From contig NZ_BAABIS010000001.1 of the NCBI RefSeq assembly GCF_039542905.1, positions 7,502,001-7,566,000 on the forward strand: a stretch of DNA of 64,000 nt, read 5' to 3'. Shown here in pieces: positions 1 to 8,869 of the stretch; position 1 is the stretch's first letter, and the number at the start of each line of letters is the position of its first letter. The stretch comes from Kitasatospora terrestris (lineage in GTDB: Bacteria; Actinomycetota; Actinomycetes; Streptomycetales; Streptomycetaceae). The notes under the pieces were generated by a model that worked only from the letters and a program-made list of their open reading frames with translations, was not told the origin of the DNA and did not search any database. Position numbers and translations under genes: made by a program.

Positions 1-34
1 GTGCGGCGCAGGGACGCCTGAGCGCGCAGCGACG

Positions 35-70
35 GCAGGGGCCCGGGGAGTTCGCTCCCCGGGCCCCTGC
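35..70. terminator. Strong hairpin terminator with TTCG tetraloop
   Basis: A perfect 16-bp inverted repeat (arms 35-50 and 55-70) closes on a TTCG tetraloop. It lies 12 bp beyond the stop codon of the small minus-strand gene, so it can end that transcript, and as a perfect stem it can also end any plus-strand transcript entering from the left. A TGA at 19-21 may be the end of such an upstream gene, but too little of it is in the window to say. Confidence 0.8.
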
Positions 71-82
71 GCGTGCGTGCGG

Positions 83-268
83 TCAGCCGTGGATGATGCC
101 GGAGATGCCGACGGCGGTGGTCTCCGCGTCGGAGCCGGGGCCGTACTTGGCGCGCCGGCGGGCCTTGCGGGCGGCCTTCTCCTCCTGCCGGCGGCGGGCC
201 CCGTCGGCCTGCTGCTCGGATCCCTCGGGGGTGTCGGAGTTCTTGGACTTCTTTCCGAATCCGAACAT
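83..268 (-). CDS. Small basic hypothetical protein (61 aa)
   Basis: A 61-residue protein starting MFGFGKKSKNS, with an ATG at 268 preceded by a GAGGAG ribosome binding site at good spacing. Residues 24-41 are almost entirely Arg, Lys, Ala, Glu and Gln, which predicts a charged helix. The C-terminus (AVGISGIIHG) is hydrophobic. No signal peptide or known domain is recognised. It is divergent from the lantibiotic precursor genes with about 235 bp between them, so the two may share a control region, but nothing in its sequence ties it to lanthipeptide production. The longer reading frame upstream of the ATG lacks a ribosome binding site and was not used. Confidence 0.65.
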   Translation of the reverse strand: MFGFGKKSKNSDTPEGSEQQADGARRRQEEKAARKARRRAKYGPGSDAETTAVGISGIIHG

Positions 269-381
269 GATCGCATTTCTCCTCGTGCGCTGCGGTGCGG
301 TCCCCGGTGTTCTACCCGCCCGCGTGCGGGCCCATTCACGGCCAACTCGAGCGGAACTCGAATACCAATTGAATTCCGCTG

Positions 382-397
382 TGTGACGGGCATCACA
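382..397. promoter_or_regulatory. CRP-type palindrome TGTGA-N6-TCACA
   Basis: The sequence TGTGACGGGCATCACA matches the enterobacterial CRP consensus (TGTGA, six bases, TCACA) at every fixed position. It lies 108 bp upstream of the first precursor gene and 114 bp upstream of the divergent small gene. Streptomyces has a Crp homologue whose described site is close to GTG-N6-GNCAC, which this copy meets only in part. Whether it is bound is inference. Confidence 0.4.
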
Positions 398-504
398 TGA
401 CACTTTCCGTTGTGTCGAGTGTGAACGGCATGTAACTTCATTTCCGGCGACCTGACCGAGGTGCGTCAAACGGAATTCGGGATTCGAATCGGAGGTGATT
501 TCCC

Positions 505-672
505 ATGGCTTTCGACGGCGACGTTTCTCTTGTCGAGGAGATCGCGGAGCAGGACTTCGACGGTGTCGCGTACGGCGCGTGCACCACGAACACGTTCTCG
601 CTGAGCGACTGGCTCGGCAACAAGGGTGGTTGGTGCACCCTGACCAAGGAGTGCCAGCCGAACTGCAACTGA
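505..672 (+). CDS. lanA1: Class II lantibiotic precursor, alpha peptide of a two-component system
   Basis: A 55-residue precursor. The ATG at 505 is preceded by GGAGGTGAT at 491-499, a near-perfect match to the anti-Shine-Dalgarno sequence, which suits a highly expressed precursor. The acidic leader ends in VAYGA at residue 25, a double-glycine-type site for a C39 peptidase. The 30-residue core starts CTTNTFSLSD and contains CTLTKEC, the lipid II-binding ring motif (CTLTxEC) shared by mersacidin, haloduracin alpha and lacticin 3147 A1. Core length and the NTFSLSD and GW-CTLT segments align closely with lacticin A1 as I recall it. Expected product: the lipid II-binding partner of a synergistic pair, acting outside the cell on Gram-positive bacteria. 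Too short for many gene callers. Confidence 0.92.
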   Translation: MAFDGDVSLVEEIAEQDFDGVAYGACTTNTFSLSDWLGNKGGWCTLTKECQPNCN

Positions 673-721
673 CGTTGCGGAACGGCAGGTCCGGAATTCA
701 ACTCGGCTGAGGAGTTCGACA

Positions 722-886
722 ATGGAGAAGCAGGATTTCCTGGGCGCCTGGGACGAGCTGGAGCTGATCGAGCTGGGCGAGGAGGACGCGCACGGCGGTA
801 CCACCACCGTTCCGTGCTCCATCGCCATCACGGTCGCTGCCAGCAGCGCCTTCTGCCCCACCACCAAGTGCACCAGCAAGTGCTGA
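722..886 (+). CDS. lanA2: Class II lantibiotic precursor, beta peptide of a two-component system
   Basis: A 54-residue precursor 49 bp after the alpha gene, with GAGGAG at 711-716 before its ATG. The leader (ELELIELGEED, then AHGG) ends in a true GG cleavage site at residue 26. The 28-residue core starts TTTVPCSIAI and ends CPTTKCTSKC. The CPTTKCTxxC tail is the hallmark of beta peptides such as haloduracin beta and lacticin 3147 A2, where it forms the last two thioether rings. Beta peptides bind the alpha:lipid II complex and form pores. Because the leader ends directly in GG before TT, LanT alone may finish this peptide, without the extra protease some beta peptides need. Confidence 0.92.
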   Translation: MEKQDFLGAWDELELIELGEEDAHGGTTTVPCSIAITVAASSAFCPTTKCTSKC

Positions 887-914
887 CGCACGCCCGGTGA
901 ACCAGGCATGAGAA

Positions 915-960
915 AGCCGGTGGAGTGGGGATCCCGCAATGATCCCCACTCCACCGGCGG
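915..960 (+). terminator. Long hairpin between lanA2 and lanM1
   Basis: A perfect inverted repeat with 17-bp arms at 916-932 and 942-958, extendable to 18 bp by pairing 933 with 941, leaving a 7-base loop. It starts 29 bp after the lanA2 stop and ends 45 bp before lanM1. Such hairpins often act as partial terminators or RNA stabilisers, so that precursor mRNA greatly exceeds synthetase mRNA. No T-run follows, as is usual in Streptomyces. Confidence 0.8.
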
Positions 961-1003
961 ACTGTTTCCCTTCCGCGCCCACGTCTGACGGAGCACAGAA
1001 CAG

Positions 1004-3958
1004 GTGAATTCTCTCAACAGTTTTTATCCGGAGTTCGACAGCGCGGAAATCCAGGAGACCATCGAGCCGCTCGCCGCCTTCGACGGCGCCGTGCTGCCGT
1101 ACCTCACCGCCGCGCACGTCTCACCACCTGACAGCCTATCACCGACCGTTCGGGCATGGACCGTCGCCGACGAGGCGTACCCGTTCCAGCGGATCGTCCG
1201 CGCGCTCGCCGCCGCCGTCTGCGCACCGGACCCGGTCGGCCGGTACGCGGCACTGTTCCAGGACCCCGAGCAGGTCACCCGGGAACTCCTCGCCCGCGCC
1301 GAGGCCCGGCTGAAGGACACCTGCGCCCGCGCGCTGGTCGCGGCCGTCAACAAGGCGTCCGGCGAGGGCCGGCTGGCCGGCGACACCCCGCAGGACCGCT
1401 ACCGCTGCTTCGTCACCGGGGCCTGGCAGGACTCCCTCGCCGACTTCCCGGTGCTCGGCGCGGCGGTCTCGCACATCGTCCGCAACACCGTCGACGCCTT
1501 CACCGAGCAGTGCGAACGGCTGACCGCGGACCGCGCGGCGCTCGCCGAGCACTTCGGCATCGCCGCCGACGACCCGGTCGCCTCGATCGGCCGCTCCGAC
1601 GGCGACAGCCACGCGCACGGCCGCAGCGTCGGCGTCCTCACCTTCGCCTCCGGCGCCCGGCTGGTCCTCAAGCCCCGCGACGTCTCCGGCGAGGCCGCGT
1701 ACGAGCGGATCGCCGCCCACCTCGACCGGACCGCCGGCACCCGGCTGCCGGCCGCCCGCACCCTGGTGCGGGACGGCTACGGCTACGTCGAGTTCGTCGA
1801 GGCCGAGGACGTCCGCGAGGACGCCGGGCCGTTCATGCGGGCCTGCGGCGAACTCGGCGCGCTGCTCCACCTGCTGGACGCCCGGGACATGCACTTCGAG
1901 AACATCGTCGCCACCCGGCGCGGCCCCGTCCCGGTCGACCTGGAGACGCTGCTGCACCCCGCCAGGGTGCACGCCGGACCCCGGCCGGAGGCCGAGGGCA
2001 ACGCGTACGACACCATCGCCCGCTCGCTGTACGGCGTCGGCATCCTGCCGCTGGTGCTCGCCGGGAAGGACGGCGACGCCGGCCACGTCGACCTCGGTTT
2101 CCTCGGCGGCGACAACCAGGGCACCGCGCCGTTCAAGGGACTGACCTTCGAGGAGCCGTTCACCGACCGGATCCGGATGGTCCTGCGGGCCCAGCCGGCC
2201 GAGCCGCGCGGCACCGTCGTCCCGGCCGCCGACGAGCGGCAGGTCCTGCGCCTCGCCGACGCGATGGCCGAGGGGTTCACCGCCGTCACCGGCGCGGTGC
2301 GGCGCGACCCGGACGGCTGGGCGGCGATGCTCCGGGAGGTCGCCGCCACGCTGCGGGTGCGCTACGTCCACAACCCGACGGCGCTGTACGCGCAGACCCT
2401 GCGGATGACCGCCTCGGCCGCCGCGATGGCCGACCCCGCGACCAACCTCGCGCTGCTCAAGCGGATCGCGATCGCCTCCAAGACCAGCGACCGCGGCATC
2501 GTCGCGGCCGAACTGCGCCAGCTCGCCGAACGCGACGTCCCGTACTTCACCGCGGATGCGACCGGCACCGCGCTGTACGACGCCGACGGCACGGACACCG
2601 GGGCCCGGCTCGACGCCTCGCCGCTGGACCGGGCGCTGGCCAAGGCGGCGGCCCTGGACGAGACCGCGGTGGACCGCCAGCTGACGCTGCTCTACTCGAC
2701 CTTCTGCGCCCGCTTCCCCGACAACCACCTGAGCGGTGCGGCCGCCTGGAGCGCGCGGCGGGCGCCCGCCGAGCAGCGCGACCTGCGCGCGCTGGCCCGC
2801 CGGATCGCCGACGAGCTGGTCGCCACCAGCCTGCCCGACAAGTTCGCCCACCTGCCGCGCACCTGGATCGGACCGCTGGCCTCGGCCGCCGCGCAGCGCC
2901 CCTGGCCGTGCGGGGTGCTCGGCTACGACCTGTACACCGGGCGCAGCGGCCCGGCCCTCGCGCTCGCCGCGGCCGGCCGGCTGCTCGGCGAGGAGCGGTA
3001 CGCCGACGTCGCCCGGCAGATCTTCTCGACCAGCGCCGACATCCTCGCCTCCCAGCGTTACGAGCAGCGCAGCGTCGAGCAGACCGGCCCGGGCGCGTAC
3101 ACCGGGATGACCGGCCTGCTGTTCGCCCTGCACGCGGCGGGGGAGCTGCTGGACGAGCCGGCCTGGGCCAAGGCCGCGCAGGAGGCGCTGCCCCTGGTGC
3201 TCGCCCAGCTCCCGGCCGAGGGCGGGCCGGCCGACGTGATCGGCGGCCTGGCCGGCACCGCGCGGGTGGTCGCCGCGGTCGGCGGCCCGCACGCCGCCGC
3301 CGCGCTGCCCGGACTGGTCGGGCGGCTGTGCGCGGCCGTCGAGCGGTCGGACCCGGCGTGGGCCGGGCAGTCCGGGTTCGCGCACGGCGTCGCCGGGATC
3401 CTGCACGCGCTGGGCGTGCTGCGCGGCTCGGCGGGCGAGGAGGCGGCCGGCCGGGTCGGGGCCGCGACCGGCCTGCTGCTGGAGCGGCTGGAGGCGTTCC
3501 ACGACCCCGCGGTGGGCGACTGGTTCTCCAACACCGCGACACCCGACCGGTTCTCCACCGGCTGGTGCCACGGCGCGGCCGGCATCGCGCTGGCGCTCGC
3601 CGCCCACCCCGGCGCGCCCGACCGCGAGCGGCGGCTGGAGCAGGCGGTGGCCAACACCCTGCGGGTCGGTTTCGGCCGCAACCTCACCTGGTGCCACGGC
3701 GACCTGGGCAACCACGACGTGCTCACCGGGATCGCCGCCGCCCGCGGCGACCGGGAGCTGGCCGCCCGGCTGGCGCGGGTCGAGCGCGAGTGGCTGGTCC
3801 CGGAGGTGTTCGAGCGCAAGCTCGCCGACCGGCACAGCCGCTACGCGCACACCAACAGCGTCATGGTCGGCACCTCGGGCGTGCTGCTGCACCTGGTCAA
3901 CCGGCTCGCGCCCGAGCTGCGGACCTCGCCGCTCGCGCTGACCGGCGGGGGTGCCTGA
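1004..3958 (+). CDS. lanM1: Class II lanthionine synthetase LanM (first copy)
   Basis: A 984-residue bifunctional enzyme that phosphorylates and eliminates Ser/Thr in a precursor, then adds Cys thiols to form (methyl)lanthionine. The N-terminal dehydratase region shows the DUF4135/LanM kinase-like motifs GDSHAHGR (about residues 199-206), an LKPR lysine just after, DMHFEN (about 293) and VDLETLL (about 311). The C-terminal LanC-like cyclase carries the zinc ligands Cys855 (GWCHG) and Cys897-His898 (WCHGDLGN). Length is typical of LanM. The GTG start at 1004 has CGGAG about 10 bases upstream. Its stop overlaps the lanT start (TGATG). In two-LanM systems each enzyme serves one peptide; which one this serves cannot be read from sequence. 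Confidence 0.93.
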   Translation: MNSLNSFYPEFDSAEIQETIEPLAAFDGAVLPYLTAAHVSPPDSLSPTVRAWTVADEAYPFQRIVRALAAAVCAPDPVGRYAALFQDPEQVTRELLARAEARLKDTCARALVAAVNKASGEGRLAGDTPQDRYRCFVTGAWQDSLADFPVLGAAVSHIVRNTVDAFTEQCERLTADRAALAEHFGIAADDPVASIGRSDGDSHAHGRSVGVLTFASGARLVLKPRDVSGEAAYERIAAHLDRTAGTRLPAARTLVRDGYGYVEFVEAEDVREDAGPFMRACGELGALLHLLDARDMHFENIVATRRGPVPVDLETLLHPARVHAGPRPEAEGNAYDTIARSLYGVGILPLVLAGKDGDAGHVDLGFLGGDNQGTAPFKGLTFEEPFTDRIRMVLRAQPAEPRGTVVPAADERQVLRLADAMAEGFTAVTGAVRRDPDGWAAMLREVAATLRVRYVHNPTALYAQTLRMTASAAAMADPATNLALLKRIAIASKTSDRGIVAAELRQLAERDVPYFTADATGTALYDADGTDTGARLDASPLDRALAKAAALDETAVDRQLTLLYSTFCARFPDNHLSGAAAWSARRAPAEQRDLRALARRIADELVATSLPDKFAHLPRTWIGPLASAAAQRPWPCGVLGYDLYTGRSGPALALAAAGRLLGEERYADVARQIFSTSADILASQRYEQRSVEQTGPGAYTGMTGLLFALHAAGELLDEPAWAKAAQEALPLVLAQLPAEGGPADVIGGLAGTARVVAAVGGPHAAAALPGLVGRLCAAVERSDPAWAGQSGFAHGVAGILHALGVLRGSAGEEAAGRVGAATGLLLERLEAFHDPAVGDWFSNTATPDRFSTGWCHGAAGIALALAAHPGAPDRERRLEQAVANTLRVGFGRNLTWCHGDLGNHDVLTGIAAARGDRELAARLARVEREWLVPEVFERKLADRHSRYAHTNSVMVGTSGVLLHLVNRLAPELRTSPLALTGGGA

Positions 3959-6114
3959 TGGCCCGCCGCGTCCCCACGGTCACCCAGGTCACCCAGACCG
4001 AGTGCGGCCTGTGCTGCTGCATCGCGATCATGCGCCACTGGGGGCGCACCGAGGACTTCGTCACCGTCCGGCAGGACCTGGAGGCCGGCCGGGACGGGCT
4101 CGGCGCCAAGCAGCTGGCCGACTTCCTGCGCTCGCGCGGCATGCGGACCAAGATGTTCCGGGCCCGGCACATCGACGCGCTGAAGGGCTTCACCACCCCG
4201 GTGATCCTCTACTGGGAGGAGTACCACTTCGTCGTCCTGGAGCGCTTCGACGGCCGGACCGCGACCGTCATGGACCCGGCGGTCGGCCGGCGCCGGCTGA
4301 CCCGCGCCGAACTGGAGCGCGGCTTCAGCGACGTGGTGATCGCCCCCGAGCCCGGCCCGGAGTTCCGCCGGCAGACCCTGCCGGCCACCCGCGACTGGCG
4401 CACCGTCCCGCTGTTCGCCGAGCGCTCACGGCCGCGGATGGCCCTGGTGGCGCTGCTCTCGCTCGGCGGGTACGGCGCGGTGCTGGGCGTGCCGGCGCTC
4501 ACCAAGTGGGCGGTCGACCGGCAGGAGCACTGGCAGGACGCGGCGGGGCTCGCGGTGGTGATCGGGGCGCTCGCCGCAGCCGGCGCCGGCTACCTGCTGC
4601 TGTGGCTGCTGCGGGTGGCGGTGCTCTCCTCGCTGATCTCGGTGATGGGCCGTCACCTGATGGCGCACACCTTCCGCCGCCTGCTCGCGCTGCCGTACAA
4701 GTTCTTCACCACCCGGCAGCCCGGCGAGCTGCTGTTCCGGCTCAACACCGTCAACGCGGTGCGCGACCTGCTCTCCTCGCGGATCGCGCAGGGCGTCCTC
4801 GACGTCGGCACCCTGGTCTGCATCGGCGGCTACCTGTTCGTGGTCGAGTGGCGGCTGGGGCTGGTCGCCGCCGCGCTGTTCTCGGCCAACGCGCTGCACC
4901 TGTGGCTGACCCGCACCCGAGTCAAGGAGGTGACCGACGCGGAGATCAGCCAGGTCGGCCGCAGCCAGTCCACCCAGCTGGACGCGATCGTCTCCATCCC
5001 GACGATCAAGATGGGCGGCTACGCCGAGCAGTTCGCCGACGAGTGGGAGCACACCTACCAGGCCTCGCTGGACGCGATGCGCGCCCGGATGCGGCTCCAG
5101 CAGGGCTGGATCGCCGGACTCGCCGGCACCACCCAGATGTTCGGGCCGCTGGTGCTGCTGCTGGCCAGCCTCTACCTGGTCTCCCGCGGGGAGGTGACGC
5201 TCGGCTCGGCGATCGCCGTCCAGTCGGTGTCCGCCACCTACTTCTCGCTGTCCGGCTCGGTCTTCCAGATGTTCACCGAGTTCTCCGAGGCCTCCCGCTA
5301 CATGGCCCGGATCAGCGACATCACCACCCACGAGCCGGAGCCCGCCGGCGGCGGGCTCACCACCCTCGCCGACACCTCGATCCGGCTGCGCGAGGTCGGC
5401 TTCCGGTACACCCGGCACAGCGACCCGGTGCTCAAGGAGGTGTCGCTGGACATCCCGGCCGGGGCCCGGATCGCCCTGGTCGGCGCCTCCGGCTCGGGCA
5501 AGTCCACCCTCGGCCGGCTGATCTGCGGGCTGCACCGGCCCACCGGCGGGACGATCGAGTTCGCCGGCCGCCCCGCGGACGACTACGACCGCACCTTCCT
5601 GCGCCGCCAGATCGGCTACATCCCGCAGGAGGTACACCTGCACAACCGGACCATCCTGGAGAACCTGACCCTCGGTCAGGACATCGACCCGGCCACGGTC
5701 CGCGAGTACTGCGCCTCCGTCGGCATCCTCGACTTCATCGACGACCTGCCGATGGGCCTGAAGACCCTGGTCTCCGAACTGGGCGCCAACTTCTCCGGCG
5801 GCCAGCGCCAGCGGCTCGCCATCGTCCGCGTCATGCTCCAGCGGCCCAGGATCATCGTGATGGACGAGGCGACCGCCTCGCTGGACACCCTGAACGAGCG
5901 CCGGGTCGCGCAGATCATCGAGGAGCTCGGCGCCACCCAGGTGATCATCGCGCACCGGCTGGCCACCATCCGGCACGCCGACCGGATCTACGTCTTCAGC
6001 GGCGGCCGGGTCATCGAGCACGGCACCCACCAGGAACTGATGGACAACCAGGCGGCCTACGCCGCCCTGTACACCGACGCGGACACCACCACTCTCACGG
6101 GCGGGACAGCATGA
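3958..6114 (+). CDS. lanT: Lantibiotic ABC exporter with C39 leader peptidase (LanT)
   Basis: A 718-residue ABC exporter that cuts leaders at double-glycine-type sites and secretes the core peptides. Residues 1-130 form the C39 peptidase with Cys16 (QTECGLCC), His90 (EEYHFVV) and Asp106 (MDPAVG). A six-helix membrane domain follows (about 160-440). The ATPase has Walker A GASGSGKST (509-517), signature FSGGQRQR (612-619) and Walker B/D-loop MDEATASLD. All catalytic residues are present. It overlaps lanM1 and lanM2 through TGATG and ATGA junctions, so the three genes are translationally coupled. As the only exporter in the cluster it presumably handles both peptides, whose leaders end in GA and GG. 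Confidence 0.94.
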   Translation: MARRVPTVTQVTQTECGLCCCIAIMRHWGRTEDFVTVRQDLEAGRDGLGAKQLADFLRSRGMRTKMFRARHIDALKGFTTPVILYWEEYHFVVLERFDGRTATVMDPAVGRRRLTRAELERGFSDVVIAPEPGPEFRRQTLPATRDWRTVPLFAERSRPRMALVALLSLGGYGAVLGVPALTKWAVDRQEHWQDAAGLAVVIGALAAAGAGYLLLWLLRVAVLSSLISVMGRHLMAHTFRRLLALPYKFFTTRQPGELLFRLNTVNAVRDLLSSRIAQGVLDVGTLVCIGGYLFVVEWRLGLVAAALFSANALHLWLTRTRVKEVTDAEISQVGRSQSTQLDAIVSIPTIKMGGYAEQFADEWEHTYQASLDAMRARMRLQQGWIAGLAGTTQMFGPLVLLLASLYLVSRGEVTLGSAIAVQSVSATYFSLSGSVFQMFTEFSEASRYMARISDITTHEPEPAGGGLTTLADTSIRLREVGFRYTRHSDPVLKEVSLDIPAGARIALVGASGSGKSTLGRLICGLHRPTGGTIEFAGRPADDYDRTFLRRQIGYIPQEVHLHNRTILENLTLGQDIDPATVREYCASVGILDFIDDLPMGLKTLVSELGANFSGGQRQRLAIVRVMLQRPRIIVMDEATASLDTLNERRVAQIIEELGATQVIIAHRLATIRHADRIYVFSGGRVIEHGTHQELMDNQAAYAALYTDADTTTLTGGTA

Positions 6115-8858
6115 CCGAGCCAGCCGTCACCATCCGGGCCTTCCTGCCCTTCTACACCCGGGCGCTGCCGCTGCCCCGGCTGCGCGACCTGCTCGGCCCC
6201 GACTTCGAGGACGCCGTCGCCGCCGAGCACCGCGGCGCGGTCGCCCACCGGCTGTGGGAGGTGGCCCTGTCCACCGTCGAGGGCCACGCCTACCGGACGC
6301 TGATCGCGGAGTTCCACCGCCACCGCGAGGCCCTGGGCCTGCCCCCCGACCCGGACAGCGCCACCGCCCTCGACGCCTTCACCGCCGGGCCGGGGGCCGA
6401 CCGGCGGTACGCCGAGGTGCTGGAGCGCCACCCCGTGCTGGCCCGGCGCCTCGCCACGGTCACCCGCAACACCGCCGCCGCGTACGGCGAGGTGTTCACC
6501 GCCCACCTCAAGGACCGCGCGCCGCTGGCCGCCGCCCTCGGCCCGGCCGCGGCGGAGCGGATCACGGCCGTGGAGCCCGCCGGGTCCGACCCGCACAACG
6601 ACAACCGCAGCGTCCTGTTCGTCACCACCGAGGGCGGCCTGCGCCTGGTGTACAAGCCGCGGCCGCTCACCGCCGACGACTTCGCCCGCGACCTGCTGGC
6701 CGCCGCGCAGCCGTACCTCGCCCACCCGATGGACGGCTGCGTCCCCGACTCGGTCACCGCCGACGGCCACGGCTGGCAGCTCTTCACCGCACCCGAGCCG
6801 ATGCGCGCACCCGATCAGCCGGCGCGCTACTTCTACCGCTTCGGCGCGCTCACCTGCCTGCTCAGCGCGGTCGGCGCCACCGACCTGCACGACGAGAACC
6901 TGCTGGCGCACGGCGAGCACCCCTGCCTGATCGACACCGAGACCCTGGTGCGGGCCGACGCCGGCGTGGACAACGACACCCTGTCCAACACCCTGATCAA
7001 CCACATGAAGAACTCGGTCACCTCCACCATGCTGCTCCCGGTGGTCAACCCCGGTGCCGTGATCGACGTGATGGTCTCCGGCGCCGGCGTGCTCGGCGAG
7101 CAGCAGTCGGCCATGCGCAAGCCCCAGGTCGTCGACGCCGGCACCGACGCCGTCAGGGTCGAGTGGGGCGGCATCAGCTACAGCCACCGCCTCAACGTGC
7201 CCCGGCTCGGGGCCACCGCCCTGCCGATCACCGCGCACGTCCCGGACCTGATGGCCGGCTACCGCGACGCGCTGGCCTTCCTGCGCTCCGGCGGTGCCGA
7301 GCAGGTCCTGGCCCGCCACCCCGGGCTGCCGGTGCGCTGCGTGCTGCGCACCACCGAGGTGTACGCCCGCTACCTGGACGCCTCCACCCACCCCAAGTAC
7401 CTCGTCTCCCAGGCCGAGACCGACCGGCTCCACGGTCACCTGCACCGCTTCCCCCGGAAGCTGGAGAGCAGGCAGGCCGCCTGGCTGCGCCGGGCCGAGG
7501 CCGAGTCGCTGGACGGCGGGAACATCCCGTACTTCCTGACCCGGGGCGACTCCACCGGGCTCGCCTCGCACACCGGCGGCATCGAGGACTTCTTCACCGT
7601 CTCGGCCCTCGACAACGCCCGTCGGGGCGTCCGGATGGCGGCCGGCCGGCACGAGCACTACCACCAGTTCCTGATCGAGGAGTGCCTCGGCGACCTGACC
7701 GGCACCCCGGAGGGCCTGTCCGCGCACGGCGTCTTCCACGGCGCGGCCCTGACCATGGCCGCCCCCGGCGCCTGGGGCCCGCGGATCGCCGAGGTGATCG
7801 CCGACCTCGCCGTCCGGATCGACGCGCCCGACGGCCCGCAGGCGGGCTGGCTCGGCAGCATCGGACCCGACCGCGGCGCCGCCACCGTCACCCCCGGCAA
7901 CCACATCGCCTTCCACGACATGGGAGGCATCGCCCGGCTGTACCGCACCGCCGCCCGCCGCGGCGCGCGGTTCGCCGAGCTGCGCGAGGCGTCCGACCGC
8001 GGGCTCGCCGCGCTGGTCGCGGACTACCCGCACACGCTCGCCACCATCCCCGAATCGGTGTTCTCCGGCCTCGCGTCCGTGCTGCTGGCCCGCCCGCACG
8101 CCGTCGACCGGGCCTGGCTGGACGCCCTGGTCCGCGAACTGGAGCAGCGCGGCGAGAAGCTGGAGGCCGACGTGGCCAACGGCCCGGCCGGCGTCCTGAT
8201 GGTGCTGCTCTCCCGCGCCGAGCGCGGCCTGCCGGTCGACCGGGCGCACCTGGACGCGGTCCGCCGCCTCGCCTTCGCCCCCGACCGGGCGCGGCCGAGC
8301 GGTGCCCCGATGGAACTCGCCCACGGCGAGCTCGGCCTGTGGTGGGCCCGGGCCCGGGCCGGCCGGGTGCTCGACGAGCCCGCCGCGGCCCGGGAGGCCT
8401 TCGACTGGCTGGCCGAGCGGCTGCCCGGCCACCGGCCCGCCGTCACCGGGTGGTGCAAGGGCGCCGCCGGGGTGCTGCTGGCCGCCGCCGAGATCTGCCG
8501 GGCCGCCGGACGCACCGACTGGCTGGCCCGCGGCCCGCTGGCCGCGCTGGTCGACGCCGCCACCGAGCTCCCGGACGGGCCGGTGGAGCTCTCGGTCTGC
8601 CACGGCAGCAGCGGCGTGCAGCAGTCGCTGCTGGCCGCCGCCGGGCTCACCGGCGAGCGCACGCTCGCCGAGCAGGCGCTCGCCCACCAGGGCCGGGTGA
8701 TCGAGCTGGCCCGCGAGCACGGCTACTACACCGGCGCCGCCGGCCGGACCTCGCTGATCGGCTACCTGCTCGGCTGGTCCGGCGTCGCCGACACCGACCT
8801 GATGCTGCTCGACCCCGAGGCCCTCGCCCACGGGGTCCCGGCCGCCCTGACCTGTTAG
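6111..8858 (+). CDS. lanM2: Class II lanthionine synthetase LanM (second copy)
   Basis: A 915-residue LanM, clearly diverged from the first copy. The dehydratase region has DPHNDNRSV (about residues 160-168), VYKPRP, TDLHDENLLAHG (about 259-270) and CLIDTETLV. The cyclase has the zinc ligands Cys782 and Cys830-His831 (VCHGSSG). The first ligand sits in GWCKGAAG rather than the usual GWCHG, so the histidine after it is replaced by lysine; that position is not a zinc ligand. The ATG overlaps the lanT stop (ATGA). Two diverged LanMs with two diverged precursors match the one-enzyme-per-peptide pattern of haloduracin and lacticin 3147, unlike roseocin, where a single LanM is reported. Confidence 0.93.
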   Translation: MTEPAVTIRAFLPFYTRALPLPRLRDLLGPDFEDAVAAEHRGAVAHRLWEVALSTVEGHAYRTLIAEFHRHREALGLPPDPDSATALDAFTAGPGADRRYAEVLERHPVLARRLATVTRNTAAAYGEVFTAHLKDRAPLAAALGPAAAERITAVEPAGSDPHNDNRSVLFVTTEGGLRLVYKPRPLTADDFARDLLAAAQPYLAHPMDGCVPDSVTADGHGWQLFTAPEPMRAPDQPARYFYRFGALTCLLSAVGATDLHDENLLAHGEHPCLIDTETLVRADAGVDNDTLSNTLINHMKNSVTSTMLLPVVNPGAVIDVMVSGAGVLGEQQSAMRKPQVVDAGTDAVRVEWGGISYSHRLNVPRLGATALPITAHVPDLMAGYRDALAFLRSGGAEQVLARHPGLPVRCVLRTTEVYARYLDASTHPKYLVSQAETDRLHGHLHRFPRKLESRQAAWLRRAEAESLDGGNIPYFLTRGDSTGLASHTGGIEDFFTVSALDNARRGVRMAAGRHEHYHQFLIEECLGDLTGTPEGLSAHGVFHGAALTMAAPGAWGPRIAEVIADLAVRIDAPDGPQAGWLGSIGPDRGAATVTPGNHIAFHDMGGIARLYRTAARRGARFAELREASDRGLAALVADYPHTLATIPESVFSGLASVLLARPHAVDRAWLDALVRELEQRGEKLEADVANGPAGVLMVLLSRAERGLPVDRAHLDAVRRLAFAPDRARPSGAPMELAHGELGLWWARARAGRVLDEPAAAREAFDWLAERLPGHRPAVTGWCKGAAGVLLAAAEICRAAGRTDWLARGPLAALVDAATELPDGPVELSVCHGSSGVQQSLLAAAGLTGERTLAEQALAHQGRVIELAREHGYYTGAAGRTSLIGYLLGWSGVADTDLMLLDPEALAHGVPAALTC

Positions 8859-8869
8859 GAGACCCGGCC

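Noticed and set aside
1..21. End of an upstream plus-strand gene (seven codons to a TGA)
   Set aside because: Too short to identify or even confirm as coding; noted only with the adjacent terminator.
1139..3892. Very long open frame antisense to lanM1 (and similar antisense frames over lanT, lanM2 and lanB)
   Set aside because: In DNA this GC-rich, frames opposite real genes stay open by codon bias. Their proteins are low-complexity Gly/Arg/Val with no domains, and no ribosome binding site was seen.
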